From the NCBI GenBank assembly GCA_964487255.1, contig CAZAQV010000033.1, forward strand, positions 1 through 64,000: a stretch of 64,000 nucleotides of DNA. The letters run 5' to 3'. This DNA comes from CAZAQV01 sp964487255. GTDB taxonomy: Bacteria > Myxococcota_A > Polyangia > Polyangiales > CAZAQV01. The notes beneath the pieces are model-generated. The model ran no database searches. It was not told the DNA's origin and saw only the letters and a program-made list of their open reading frames with translations. The first letter of the stretch is position 1. The number at the start of each line of letters is the position of its first letter. Below, piece after piece: positions 40,873-50,127 of this stretch. Made by a program: the position numbers and the translations under genes.

Positions 40873-43644
40873 GTGACCGAGGACGAACGAGAGCGCCTTG
40901 CCAGCGTGGTGGATCGTGCTGCGCCGGCGCTGCGCATGCACGTCGAACGGGACGATGGACTGCTCGCGTACGTAAGCGCGCACCTGCGCGAGCCCAGTGC
41001 GCCAAGTCTTCGCGACGAGCTTCAAAAGATCGAGAACGACGGCCACTCCGATCTGAGCCGAGCGCTGCGCATCCTCCATCACCGTGAGATCACCCGCATC
41101 GCGCTGCGCGAGATCGAAAGCTTGGCGGACATCGACCACACCGCGCGTGAAGTGAGCGCGTTGGCCGACGGCCTCATCAGCATCGCGCTTGAGGACGCCC
41201 TCCAGGCGCAAGGGCGCGAGGTGCTTGAAAACAAGCTCGCAGTTCTGGGCATGGGCAAACTCGGCTCGCAGGAACTCAACCTGAGCAGTGACGTCGACAT
41301 TGTGTTTGTCGCGGACGAGAAGCTCGCACGCGACACGGAGGGAATCCGGCACGCCGAACGCGCCGTGCGCGCCACGGTCAAACTGCTGTCCGAGGTGACG
41401 GACGCTGGCTTTTGTTTTCGTGTCGATCTCAGGCTTCGTCCGGCGGGCAACCAAGGTCCGTTGATCACGACGCCGCGTGCCGCTGGCCGCCACTACGCCT
41501 CATTCGGTCGCCCGTGGGAACGTGCCGCACTGTTACGCAGCCGGTGCGTGGCCGGGAATCTTGAGCTGGGCGCGCAGTACGAATGTGAGGTCCGTCCCTT
41601 TGTCGTACGCACCGAGATCGACCCTTCGATCGCACAACACATGGCCGACCTTCTCGAGCGGACGCGCCTGCAGCTGAAGGTGGACGACTTCAACGTTAAG
41701 CTTTCGAAGGGCGGCATTCGCGAGCTTGAGTTTTTCGTCCAGATTCTTCAGTTGGTGTGGGGAGGCACCCACCCGGAGGTGATCACCCGCGGCACCGTGG
41801 ACGCTGTGCGCCGGCTGCAAGCCGCGGGATTGGTGTCACCGGATGAGTGTCAGGAGGTCGAGGAATCGTGGGCCTTTTTGCGTCGACTCGAACACCGCAT
41901 CCACGTCGTGTACGGCTTTCAGACCCATCGCCTGCCGGTTGGGCACGAGTCCTTGGCTGCCTTTTCCGAATCGGTGGGCTTCGACAGCGGCGAGCAGCTA
42001 CTCGACGCGTTTGCGCAAACGCAAGATCGCGTGAGCAACCTCTTCTCGACACTGCAAACAGAGCGCGTCGACCGAACGAACGAGGGCGATGCATACGGAC
42101 TTCTGGCAGCTGGGCTGAGCGCAGGGGACACGCCCGAGGCGGACGCGGTCGAAGCGTTGTTCGAAGGCAGCGACCCGGATGCAGTGGTCGCGCACCTGCA
42201 GCGCCTGGCCACGCTGCCGTACTCCCCTCTTGGCGTGCATGGCGCGGCGCGGCACCCCTCCCTCGGTGGCGCTCTCCTTCGCGCAGCCGGCGGTTCTCCC
42301 TGGCCCGCACAAGCGCTCAATTACAGCGCGGATATGTTCGCACGCCTGGGAAGTTTTCAGGGCTACGCCGACCTGTTTTCGAAGCAGCCCCAAATCATGG
42401 CGCGCGTGATCGCTTTGTTCGGATCGAGTGGCCGACTTTCGCGAGAGCTCATCAGCCAACCGGCCGCCATCTACGAAGTGCTCACGAGTGGTCCCCCGAC
42501 CCTGGACGAAATCGAGGAGGAACATCGCGCGATCGACCTCGATCAGGACACCGAACATTGGTTGGATCAGATGCGGGAAAAGAAGAAGGACTTCACCATC
42601 CGCATCAGCTTGGCGCTGCTCGCCGAGGAACTCTCGCAGCCCGACTCCGCAACGCTCTTTACCGCCTTGGCGCGCGAACAGGTGCGCACGACGCTGGCCT
42701 TCGCGAGTGCTGAGACCGAACGCAAGCTTGGCTCGCCGCGCCCCGATAATGCAGACGAAGCACATGGCCTGTGCGCGATTGCGATGGGCAAACTGGCGAC
42801 CGAAGAACTCGGCTTCGGCGGCGACCTTGATGTTATCTTCGTCTACGGACAAGACGGACACTGCGAAGGCTCCGAACGAACGAACGTAGAAGTCTACACA
42901 CGTATCGTGCAGCGGACGATCCACCTACTGAGCACCCCGCACGCCGTGGGCACGCCGTACGCGCTCGACACACGCCTTCGACCGAGCGGAACCCAGGGGA
43001 CGCTGGTCGTCTCGATCCGCGCATTCGACCAGTACCACGCCCAGTCGTCACGCCCCTGGGAGCGCCAAGCACTGATGCGCGCCGCGCCCATCGCGGGACC
43101 CGACGATCTGCAGCGGCTGATCCGTCAACGCATCCACGAGCTTCGCACGACGCCGCCCCCCTACGAACCCCAAGCCTTCGTTGAAATGCGCAGCACGATC
43201 GAGCAGGAACTCGGGCGCGAAACCCCTGCGCGCCTCCACCCCAAGTACGGTTACGGTGCGCTGCTCGATATTGAGTTTTTCGTCCAATGGCAGCAGCTAC
43301 AGGGCACCCTGGCGTTCCGCGACGAGGAAGACACGCCGAGTACGCTGACGGCGCTTGAGCGCATGTCGGGCAGCGCGATCGAGCGCAAGGCGGCCCAAGA
43401 ACTCCAGGACGCCTACACGTTCTTTCGACGGGCCGACCAGTTTCTGCGTCTGCTCGATGCGACCAGCGACGGGTACCTCCGGGTGGGTTCGCAGACCGCT
43501 TCTCGGGTGGCGCGCCTGCTCCGATTCCGTGACCGCGATGAGGTGCGCGCCGAGGAGGCGATGCTGCGCGCGTGGAAAGAGCGCGCCGCGAAAGTCCGCG
43601 GACACTTCGAACGCGCCATTGCCCCACTGGGCACACGGACTTAG
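40873..43644 (+). CDS. glnE: Bifunctional glutamine synthetase adenylyltransferase/deadenylase
   Basis: 923 residues. Adds AMP to glutamine synthetase and removes it, in response to nitrogen signals through PII. Two nucleotidyltransferase halves are clear. The N-terminal deadenylase has GMGKLGSQELNLSSDVDIVFV with FRVDLRLRPAGNQGP, and the C-terminal adenylylase has AMGKLATEELGFGGDLDVIFVY with ALDTRLRPSGTQGTLV. Both keep the paired Asp metal ligands. Each is followed by a helical glutamate-ammonia-ligase adenylyltransferase domain (GGIRELEFFVQ; YGALLDIEFFVQ). GTG start at 40873, no strong ribosome site. No glnA or glnB is in the window. Confidence 0.95.
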   Translation: MTEDERERLASVVDRAAPALRMHVERDDGLLAYVSAHLREPSAPSLRDELQKIENDGHSDLSRALRILHHREITRIALREIESLADIDHTAREVSALADGLISIALEDALQAQGREVLENKLAVLGMGKLGSQELNLSSDVDIVFVADEKLARDTEGIRHAERAVRATVKLLSEVTDAGFCFRVDLRLRPAGNQGPLITTPRAAGRHYASFGRPWERAALLRSRCVAGNLELGAQYECEVRPFVVRTEIDPSIAQHMADLLERTRLQLKVDDFNVKLSKGGIRELEFFVQILQLVWGGTHPEVITRGTVDAVRRLQAAGLVSPDECQEVEESWAFLRRLEHRIHVVYGFQTHRLPVGHESLAAFSESVGFDSGEQLLDAFAQTQDRVSNLFSTLQTERVDRTNEGDAYGLLAAGLSAGDTPEADAVEALFEGSDPDAVVAHLQRLATLPYSPLGVHGAARHPSLGGALLRAAGGSPWPAQALNYSADMFARLGSFQGYADLFSKQPQIMARVIALFGSSGRLSRELISQPAAIYEVLTSGPPTLDEIEEEHRAIDLDQDTEHWLDQMREKKKDFTIRISLALLAEELSQPDSATLFTALAREQVRTTLAFASAETERKLGSPRPDNADEAHGLCAIAMGKLATEELGFGGDLDVIFVYGQDGHCEGSERTNVEVYTRIVQRTIHLLSTPHAVGTPYALDTRLRPSGTQGTLVVSIRAFDQYHAQSSRPWERQALMRAAPIAGPDDLQRLIRQRIHELRTTPPPYEPQAFVEMRSTIEQELGRETPARLHPKYGYGALLDIEFFVQWQQLQGTLAFRDEEDTPSTLTALERMSGSAIERKAAQELQDAYTFFRRADQFLRLLDATSDGYLRVGSQTASRVARLLRFRDRDEVRAEEAMLRAWKERAAKVRGHFERAIAPLGTRT

Positions 43645-43676
43645 CCCCCCTGGCACGATCTGTGGTACGAGAGGTT

Positions 43677-44597
43677 ATGGTCGAAAAGGTGGATAAGATC
43701 TGGCTGGACGGTGAACTCATCGCTTGGGACGACGCCAACGTCCACATCCTCACGCACTCTCTTCACTACGGTCTGGGCGCTTTTGAGGGCATCCGTTGTT
43801 ACGCACAAGAGAGTGGAGGAAGCGCCGTGTTTCGGCTGCGCGAGCACATCGATCGACTGCGCGCTTCGGCCCACATCGCGACGCTCCCCTTTCCGTGGAG
43901 TGTGGACGAAATCTGCGAGGCCTGCCTCGAAACCATCCGCGTGAACAAACTCGAAGAGTGTTACATCCGGCCCCTGGCGTTCATGGGCGATGGCAGCATG
44001 GGCCTGGCTGCGCTCGACAACAAGACCCGACTAGCGATCATCACCTGGAAGTGGGGCGCCTATCTGGGCGACGAGGCCATTAAGAGCGGCATTCGCGCCA
44101 AGATCAGCTCCTTCGCGCGCTCGGGCGTCAACGCCATGATGCCGAAGGGCAAAATCATCGGCCACTACGTCAACTCGATCCTGGCCAAACGCGAGGTGAT
44201 GAAGGCGGGCTACGAAGAGGCCATCATGCTCGACGCACAGGGCTACATCGCCGAGGCCTCGGGGGAGAACATCTTCGTGGTCAAAGACGGCACTGTGCAC
44301 ACGCCCCCTCTGGGCATGTCCATTCTCGGCGGCATTACCCGCGACACCACGCTGCAGATCCTCCAGGCCATGGACGTTCCGGTGGTGGAGCGCCTCATCG
44401 GCCGTGACGAACTGTACATCGCCGACGAAATTTTCATGGTCGGCACCGCTGCCGAAGTGACGCCGGTACGTGAGGTCGACGACCGGCAGATCGGCAATGG
44501 AAAACGCGGCGCACTGAGCGAACGGGTTCAAACGCGCTATTTTGAAACCGTGCGCGGCAAAAACCCGCTCAACCCGGAGTGGCTGACGCGCGTTTGA
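43677..44597 (+). CDS. ilvE: Branched-chain amino acid aminotransferase
   Basis: 306 residues. PLP-dependent fold-type IV transaminase making Leu, Ile and Val from their keto acids. Motifs: KIWLDGELIAWDDANVHILTHSLHYGLGAFEGIRCY, FRLREHIDRL, GVNAMMPKGKIIGHYVNSILAKREVMKAGYEEAIMLDAQGYIAEASGENIFVV, and GGITRDTTLQIL with DEIFMVGTAAEVTPV. The Lys that binds PLP is the KIIGHYVNS-region family position. ATG 43677 has GAGAGG just upstream; the frame is open further into glnE and that is rejected. One base separates its stop from nadA. Confidence 0.96.
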   Translation: MVEKVDKIWLDGELIAWDDANVHILTHSLHYGLGAFEGIRCYAQESGGSAVFRLREHIDRLRASAHIATLPFPWSVDEICEACLETIRVNKLEECYIRPLAFMGDGSMGLAALDNKTRLAIITWKWGAYLGDEAIKSGIRAKISSFARSGVNAMMPKGKIIGHYVNSILAKREVMKAGYEEAIMLDAQGYIAEASGENIFVVKDGTVHTPPLGMSILGGITRDTTLQILQAMDVPVVERLIGRDELYIADEIFMVGTAAEVTPVREVDDRQIGNGKRGALSERVQTRYFETVRGKNPLNPEWLTRV

Positions 44598-44598
44598 T

Positions 44599-45999
44599 AT
44601 GGAGTTTCCCTCTCTCACGATTCGAAAACATGCGATTGAGCCCGAAGGCTCATTCGCCGAGGCGCAAGCCGAGTTCCTCGAGCCTGACCCCAGCTCTGTA
44701 CAAGAGTTGGATCGGCTATTGCGCCAGACCAACACCGGCGTTGTGGCGCACTACTACATGGATGCTGAGCTGCAAGGTGTGCTCTCAAGTTGCGAGTGGC
44801 CGCACATCGAAATCGCCGATTCACTCAAGATGGCAGGCGCCGCAAACGCCATGGCAGCGCATGGCGTGACCAACTTCGTGGTCCTCGGCGTCGACTTTAT
44901 GAGCGAGAACGTACGCGCCCTGCTCGACGACGCTGGTTTCTCAGAGCGCCCCGTGTACCGCGTATCGAGCGGAGAAATCGGCTGTTCTCTGGCAGAAGCT
45001 GCCGAACGGCCCGCTTACGAGGCGTATTTACGTAAAGCGGCGGAGGCAAAGCGCCCGCTTCATGTCGTGTACATCAACACGAGCCTCCGCACCAAAGCGC
45101 TGGCGCAAACGATTGTTCCGACCATCACCTGCACGTCGTCCAATGTGTTGCAGACGGTCCTTCAAGCCGCCGCGCAGATCGACGAAGTCGATATCTTCTT
45201 CGGCCCCGATACCTACATGGGAGAGAACCTCGCGCGCATGCTCCATCACTTGAGCGAGCTTGACGACAAAGCCATCCGCGAGCTGCACCCCGCACACGAC
45301 CGCGCATCGATCCGCTCGCTCGCCGAGCGCTTCCACTACTTTGAGCAAGGCAACTGCATCGTGCACCACATGTTCGGCGAGAAGGTCGTGCGGCAACTGC
45401 GCGAAGCCCATCGCGATGCGCTGATGACCGCACACCTGGAGGTCCCCGGCGAAATGTTCGAGCTTGCACTCGAAGCACAACGCGAGGGCCGCGGCGTCGT
45501 GGGCTCGACCTCCAACATCCTCAGCTTCATCAAGGAGCAGACCTCCAAAGCCAGCTCGAACACCGAACCGGTCGAAATCGTGCTCGGCACGGAGTCCGGC
45601 ATGATTACCTCTATCGTGCGCAGCACGCAGGCGTTGCTCACCGACGACCACCCCGGGGTACGCATCATCTTTCCGGTCGCCGAAGCCGCCATCTCACAGA
45701 CCGATGACCAGGAACTTGGCATCGTGCCCGGCGTTTCCGGAGGCGAAGGTTGCTCCACTGCCGGGGGCTGCGCGACTTGTCCGTACATGAAAATCAACTC
45801 ACTCGATGCGCTCCTGGCGGTGCTGCGATCGATTCCCGTAGACAGGCGCAAGCTTGGACCCTTCCGCCCGAAGAAATACGTCGACCAGCTGGATGGGCGC
45901 TCGCTCGCCGAACTGGGCGGCGAACCGATACTCGCGATGCAACACTTCCAAGAGCACGGCGCCATGCAACAAGAACTTGTTTCGCGGGTGAACGGGTAG
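44599..45999 (+). CDS. nadA: Quinolinate synthase, plant-type
   Basis: 466 residues, much longer than the usual 310-360. Condenses iminoaspartate with dihydroxyacetone phosphate to quinolinate in NAD synthesis. NadA motifs: VVAHYYMDAELQG, VLGVDFMSENVRALL, GEIGCSLAEA (Cys129), YINTSLRTKAL, TCTSSNVLQTV, GNCIVHHMFGEKVV, GSTSNILSFIKEQ, LGTESGMITSIV and GGCATCPYMKINSLDALL. The motif usually HPECP, whose Cys ligates the [4Fe-4S] cluster in bacterial enzymes, reads HLEVP. HLEVPGEMF, VPGVSGGEGCS and EPILAMQHFQ match my memory of plant plastid quinolinate synthases (without their SufE domain). No nadB or nadC is adjacent. It may be translationally coupled to ilvE. Confidence 0.88.
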   Translation: MEFPSLTIRKHAIEPEGSFAEAQAEFLEPDPSSVQELDRLLRQTNTGVVAHYYMDAELQGVLSSCEWPHIEIADSLKMAGAANAMAAHGVTNFVVLGVDFMSENVRALLDDAGFSERPVYRVSSGEIGCSLAEAAERPAYEAYLRKAAEAKRPLHVVYINTSLRTKALAQTIVPTITCTSSNVLQTVLQAAAQIDEVDIFFGPDTYMGENLARMLHHLSELDDKAIRELHPAHDRASIRSLAERFHYFEQGNCIVHHMFGEKVVRQLREAHRDALMTAHLEVPGEMFELALEAQREGRGVVGSTSNILSFIKEQTSKASSNTEPVEIVLGTESGMITSIVRSTQALLTDDHPGVRIIFPVAEAAISQTDDQELGIVPGVSGGEGCSTAGGCATCPYMKINSLDALLAVLRSIPVDRRKLGPFRPKKYVDQLDGRSLAELGGEPILAMQHFQEHGAMQQELVSRVNG

Positions 46000-46013
46000 T
46001 TGAACAATTGGCG

Positions 46014-47114
46014 GTGAGTGCGGACACGCCAAGGCTTAGAACCGACTTCCTGATCATCGGTGGTGGCGTTATCGGTCTCGCCACAGCGCATGCGCTCGCC
46101 CCAAAGGGAACCGTTCTGTTGCTCGAACGTCACCGACGACTCGGCGAAGAACTCTCGACACGCAACAGCGGCGTGATCCACGCTGGGCTCTACTATCCCG
46201 TAGACTCCGCGAAAGCGCAGCACTGCGTGCGAGGTAAACACATGCTCTACGAGTGGTGTGCACAAAGAAAGGTGCCGCACGCGCGCACCTCCAAGCTCAT
46301 CGTGGCACGCAGCGAGGACGATGTGGCCTGGCTCGAAACGTGCCGCGCGCGCGCAGTCGCCTGCGGCGTGCATGATCTGACCCTGCTTTCGTCCGCGCAA
46401 TTGCGAAGCGAAGAGCCTTGTTTGCTGGGTCGCGCTGCGCTGCGCTCACCATCATCCGGCTTGATTGACACGGCGGATTTCGTACGCAGCCTCGCAGCCG
46501 CATGTCGCGAACGTGGCGTCGACATCGCGCTCCAAACCGAAGCGCGTGCCTTTGAACGGACGAGCCGTGGGTGGCGCGTGACGGTCGACGGCCCCGACGG
46601 TGCGGAGCGCATCGAGAGCGAACGTGTGGTCAACGCCGCGGGCCTTGGCGCCGCCCGCGTTGCGGGACTCATGCAGATCGACACGAACCCTCGAAATCGA
46701 CTCGTCAAGGGCAGCTATTTTCGACTGCGAGCGGGTGTGGCCACGCCAAAAACTGCCCTCGTCTATCCTGCGCCCTCGGCCGACGGTCTGGGCATTCACC
46801 TGACACGTGAACTTGGCGGCAGTTGTATCGTCGGCCCCGACACCGAGCCCGTCGAAACCCCGGATTTCGACGTGGACCCGTCCCGCGCCACAGCCTTTGC
46901 TACAGATGTCTCACTGATGTTTCCGGGTGTTACCGCATCGGATCTCGAGCCCCACTTTGCGAGTGTTCGGCCAAAGCTCGGCGCGCCAGGTCAGTTCGAA
47001 GACTTCCACATCAAGTGGAACGGCCCGCGCAGCGCGGTCCAACTGCTCGGCATCGAGTCTCCTGGCCTCACCGCGTCGCTCTCAATTGCAGCCGCGCTCG
47101 GCGAAGCGTGGTAA
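46014..47114 (+). CDS. FAD-dependent oxidoreductase, L-2-hydroxyglutarate oxidase-like
   Basis: 366 residues from GTG 46014 (TTG 46008 is possible; the frame opening inside nadA is rejected). DAO-type fold: FAD-binding DFLIIGGGVIGLATAHAL with the acidic LLERHRRLGEELSTRNSGVIHAGLYYPVDSAKAQ, which is characteristic of the LhgO/L2HGDH family. Later regions are SGLIDTADFVRSLAAACRERG, RVVNAAGLGAARVA, KGSYFRLR and the C-terminal LGIESPGLTASLSIA. Such enzymes oxidise L-2-hydroxyglutarate to 2-oxoglutarate and pass electrons to quinones. Substrate assignment is by family resemblance only. Follows nadA by 14 bases. Confidence 0.85.
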   Translation: MSADTPRLRTDFLIIGGGVIGLATAHALAPKGTVLLLERHRRLGEELSTRNSGVIHAGLYYPVDSAKAQHCVRGKHMLYEWCAQRKVPHARTSKLIVARSEDDVAWLETCRARAVACGVHDLTLLSSAQLRSEEPCLLGRAALRSPSSGLIDTADFVRSLAAACRERGVDIALQTEARAFERTSRGWRVTVDGPDGAERIESERVVNAAGLGAARVAGLMQIDTNPRNRLVKGSYFRLRAGVATPKTALVYPAPSADGLGIHLTRELGGSCIVGPDTEPVETPDFDVDPSRATAFATDVSLMFPGVTASDLEPHFASVRPKLGAPGQFEDFHIKWNGPRSAVQLLGIESPGLTASLSIAAALGEAW

Positions 47115-47123
47115 AAACAGGCG

Positions 47124-48800
47124 GTGCTGCGGTTTAGCAAAGTCCCTGAAATTGCGGACCGCCAGATGGAGGCCGTCATCTTCTTGCTGGCCGGCATTGG
47201 CAACTTCGACGAACCGCTCGACAACCGGCAGAAGAACTTCATCCGCGACTACATTCGCCAGCTCATCTTCGAACGCGTGCGCATCACGAACCCGACGGCC
47301 GATGCATCGTTTCGGCAAACGCTCGTCGATCAACGTTCCCGCCACTTCATGGGCGTTTTCGATGACATCGACAGCAACATTCGTGCGATTTGTGCGACCG
47401 CAAGGACACACCCGGACGGCGGTACTCAGTTCTTGCACCAGCGAATTAAGCTGCGCTGTTTCGAGATCTTTCGCTCGCAGGATCTCAAGAGCCAACAAGA
47501 GCTCCTAAAGATGGCGGATAAGCTCGTCGGGCTGCGCGGCCTGGCAAGCCCTCTGACGAACGCGTTTCGCGAGGAGTTCACCGAGCTCATCAAGGGCGAC
47601 AAAGAAGCAGCACGCCGTCGTCGCAAGACGACAAACCGACTCACTCGTAGAAGGCGACGCCGTTCTTCGGTCGAGGTCAGCGTCGAAATCGACCTGCCAC
47701 CGCAGGAAGCGCACCCCTTTTTCGACCGTCTCGAACGCGCATTCGCCGCAAACCCGGAACAAACGGCTCAGCAACTTGCCGACGACAGCGTGCACATCGA
47801 ACGCACGGCAAACTTGTGGGAGCGCAAACGCCAAGGGCACGACGGCAAGCTCGATCGACTCGATGAGATCGCAGGCGACCCCGACGAGCCCAAGCGGTTT
47901 CACGACAACCACGTCGAGGTGTTCTTGCCCGAACCGGACGACCGTATCGAACTCACGGTGCTTGGCGACTTGCGCGGTTGCTATAGCAACCTCAAGAGCG
48001 CGATCGCGCAGGCTTCCTTTCTTCGCAAGCTCGACCGCTTTCGCAACGGTGAGATCTCGGGCCCGGAACCGCACCTGGTCCTGCTTGGCAACTACATGGC
48101 TTCGCGTGGTCCCCACCTCGACCGCACGACAAAAACCGTACTGGAGTTACTCAAGTACGCGCCCAACAACGTTCACCTCTTGCGTGGAAGCATGGAGGGC
48201 TACCGCGACGACCTAAGCGCGGCGACCACAGCCGACCAAACTCTACTCGATCAGTCGCACTCCGTTTTCCGGCGCCTTCGCGACTTTTACGAAGCGATGC
48301 CGCACATGTTGCTGTTCGGAGAAATCCTGTTCGTGCACGGTGGGGTGCCACGCGAGGCAACGACCGCCGAACGATACCGCTCGCTCAGTTCGCTCAACGA
48401 CCCCATGTTGCGTTACGAGATGCTGTGGGGCGACCCCAACGACGCCGAGCGCGTACCACCCGATCTGCAGTCTCAGTCGGAGCGCTTCGCTTTCGGCAGA
48501 CAGCAGTTCATCGAGTTTATGTCGCGCATCGAGTGCCACACACTTGTGCGCAGCCACGAGTTCCTGGCCAGTGGCTTTCGCACGCAATACGGCAAGGACG
48601 CCCCTCGGCTTGTCACGGTGTTTTCGGCGGGCGGCCAGCAAAACCGCGATATCCCGCCAGACTCGATGCTGGCCAAGTCGACACCCATGGCACTCACCGT
48701 CGATGTCGCGCCCGAAGGCGTGAGCCTGATCCCGTGGCGCATCGACTACCAGACCTTCGGCACCGAGTCTGAAATCCGCCTACCCGATTTTGTACGCTGA
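47124..48800 (+). CDS. Degenerate PPP-family phosphatase (pseudophosphatase) with helical N-terminal domain
   Basis: 558 residues. Residues 1-155 are mostly helical and unassigned; 160-182 is a basic run (RRRRKTTNRLTRRRRRR). Residues ~265-530 follow the order of a PPP Ser/Thr phosphatase, but key motifs are changed: GDxHG reads GDLRG (281-285; His to Arg284), GDxVDRG reads GNYMASRG (322-329; Asp to Asn323), RGNHE reads RGSME (354-358; Asn to Ser356 and catalytic His to Met357). FVHGG (His405), LWGDP and RSHE (His478) remain. Most metal ligands are lost, so catalysis is unlikely. The GTG at 47124 is used; ATG 47166 is an alternative. Possibly a binding/regulatory protein; 9 bases after the FAD gene. 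Confidence 0.8.
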   Translation: MLRFSKVPEIADRQMEAVIFLLAGIGNFDEPLDNRQKNFIRDYIRQLIFERVRITNPTADASFRQTLVDQRSRHFMGVFDDIDSNIRAICATARTHPDGGTQFLHQRIKLRCFEIFRSQDLKSQQELLKMADKLVGLRGLASPLTNAFREEFTELIKGDKEAARRRRKTTNRLTRRRRRRSSVEVSVEIDLPPQEAHPFFDRLERAFAANPEQTAQQLADDSVHIERTANLWERKRQGHDGKLDRLDEIAGDPDEPKRFHDNHVEVFLPEPDDRIELTVLGDLRGCYSNLKSAIAQASFLRKLDRFRNGEISGPEPHLVLLGNYMASRGPHLDRTTKTVLELLKYAPNNVHLLRGSMEGYRDDLSAATTADQTLLDQSHSVFRRLRDFYEAMPHMLLFGEILFVHGGVPREATTAERYRSLSSLNDPMLRYEMLWGDPNDAERVPPDLQSQSERFAFGRQQFIEFMSRIECHTLVRSHEFLASGFRTQYGKDAPRLVTVFSAGGQQNRDIPPDSMLAKSTPMALTVDVAPEGVSLIPWRIDYQTFGTESEIRLPDFVR

Positions 48801-48884
48801 TGGGGCAGTTCCGATGGGGCAGTGACGCCTCGCCGGGTGCGCGGTAGTATCGGGCGCGATGGCACGAACGAGGAAATACGGCGC

Positions 48885-50099
48885 ATGAACCCCAACGAAC
48901 AAATCGCCTATTTGCGCAGTCCAACGGCCATACGCGAACGCTGCGGCAATATTCTCGTCGCCGTACGCGAAGGTCGAAGTGGGCACTTCGTCGTGCGTGA
49001 CGAAAAGCTTGCAGACACAGCACGCTTCGTCATCGAAGTGATTCACAGCAACTACCCGGACCTCAAAATTCCGTACCACAGCCGCTGGAACCACTTTCGT
49101 GCAGGCGGTATCGACCGGGTCAGCACCTTCAACAGTCGCTTCTCAGACGACAAGGAGCGACTGCGCAGCCAGCTCGAACTCGCGATGACCAGCGTACTAC
49201 TCGATGCCGGCGCGGGCTCTGCGTGGTCGTACCACGAACCGCTCAGCGACCGAAGTTTCTTGCGCTCCGAGGGGCTTGCTGTGGCCAGCCACGACGCGTT
49301 CGTCGGCGGCGCCTTTAGTTCCGAGTCGAGCAAGCCGCTGTGCGCAAACGCGGGTGGCCTCATGGGCTTTAGTGCCGAGCGGCTCGCGCGCGCCTTCCAA
49401 GTAAGCAGCTCCAACCCCCTCGTCGGTCTTGAAGGGCGTGCCGCGCTCCTCACCCGCCTCGGCGAGTGCGTGGCCGCGAAGCCAAAGGTGTTTGTGGGCG
49501 GGCGGCTCGGCGGTTTGGCCGACTACCTGCTCGCCCAAGCGGACCCACAAACACTTTCCGCAACGCAGATCTTGAACGCGGTACTCACGCATCTGGGCAG
49601 CATCTGGCCAGGACGCATCACACTTCACGACAAAAACCTGGGCGATGTATGGCGGCATCGACATGCGGGTGGAGAAGGTGAAAGCGAAGGCCTGGTCCCC
49701 TTTCACCAGCTCTCGCAGTGGCTCACCTACTCTTTAATAGAACCCTTCGAGTGGTTCGGCCTGACGGTTACGAACATTGAACAGCTCACTGCACTACCCG
49801 AGTACCGCAACGGAGGCCTCTTGCTCGACAAGGGTGTGCTCGAGCGGCTCGATACGCGCATTCCCGGGCAGGCGCACCCACCCTCTTCAGAACTGGTCGT
49901 GGAGTGGCGGGCGCTCACCGTTTCGTTGCTCGACGAGCTTGCGGTGCACGTACGCGAACAACTCGGCCAAACCGAGGCAACGTTGCCTCTCGTGAAGATA
50001 CTCGAAGGCGGCACGTGGGCTGCCGGCCGAAGACTGGCACAACAAAAGCGTGACGGGATGCCGCCTATTCAGATCGAGAGTGACGGAACGATTTTTTAG
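48885..50099 (+). CDS. URC4/DUF1688 family protein (uracil catabolism)
   Basis: 404 residues from ATG 48885 (GAGGAAA about 9 bases upstream). DUF1688 features: YLRSPTAIRERCGNILVAVREGRSGHFVV, HSRWNHFRAGGIDR, LLDAGAGSAWSYHEP, RSEGLAVASHDAFVGGAFSS, FQVSSSNPLVGLEGRAALLTRLG, FHQLSQWLTYSLIEPFEWFGL and YRNGGLLLDKGVL. In yeasts of the Lachancea type, URC4 is required for the URC uracil-degradation pathway together with URC1 and a UPRT homologue. The gene is followed after 28 bases by upp, supporting that link. The exact reaction of URC4 is not known to me. No URC1-type (GTP cyclohydrolase II-like) gene is present. Confidence 0.85.
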   Translation: MNPNEQIAYLRSPTAIRERCGNILVAVREGRSGHFVVRDEKLADTARFVIEVIHSNYPDLKIPYHSRWNHFRAGGIDRVSTFNSRFSDDKERLRSQLELAMTSVLLDAGAGSAWSYHEPLSDRSFLRSEGLAVASHDAFVGGAFSSESSKPLCANAGGLMGFSAERLARAFQVSSSNPLVGLEGRAALLTRLGECVAAKPKVFVGGRLGGLADYLLAQADPQTLSATQILNAVLTHLGSIWPGRITLHDKNLGDVWRHRHAGGEGESEGLVPFHQLSQWLTYSLIEPFEWFGLTVTNIEQLTALPEYRNGGLLLDKGVLERLDTRIPGQAHPPSSELVVEWRALTVSLLDELAVHVREQLGQTEATLPLVKILEGGTWAAGRRLAQQKRDGMPPIQIESDGTIF

Positions 50100-50127
50100 T
50101 GCTTTGCTGCACTCAAGGAGAAAACTG

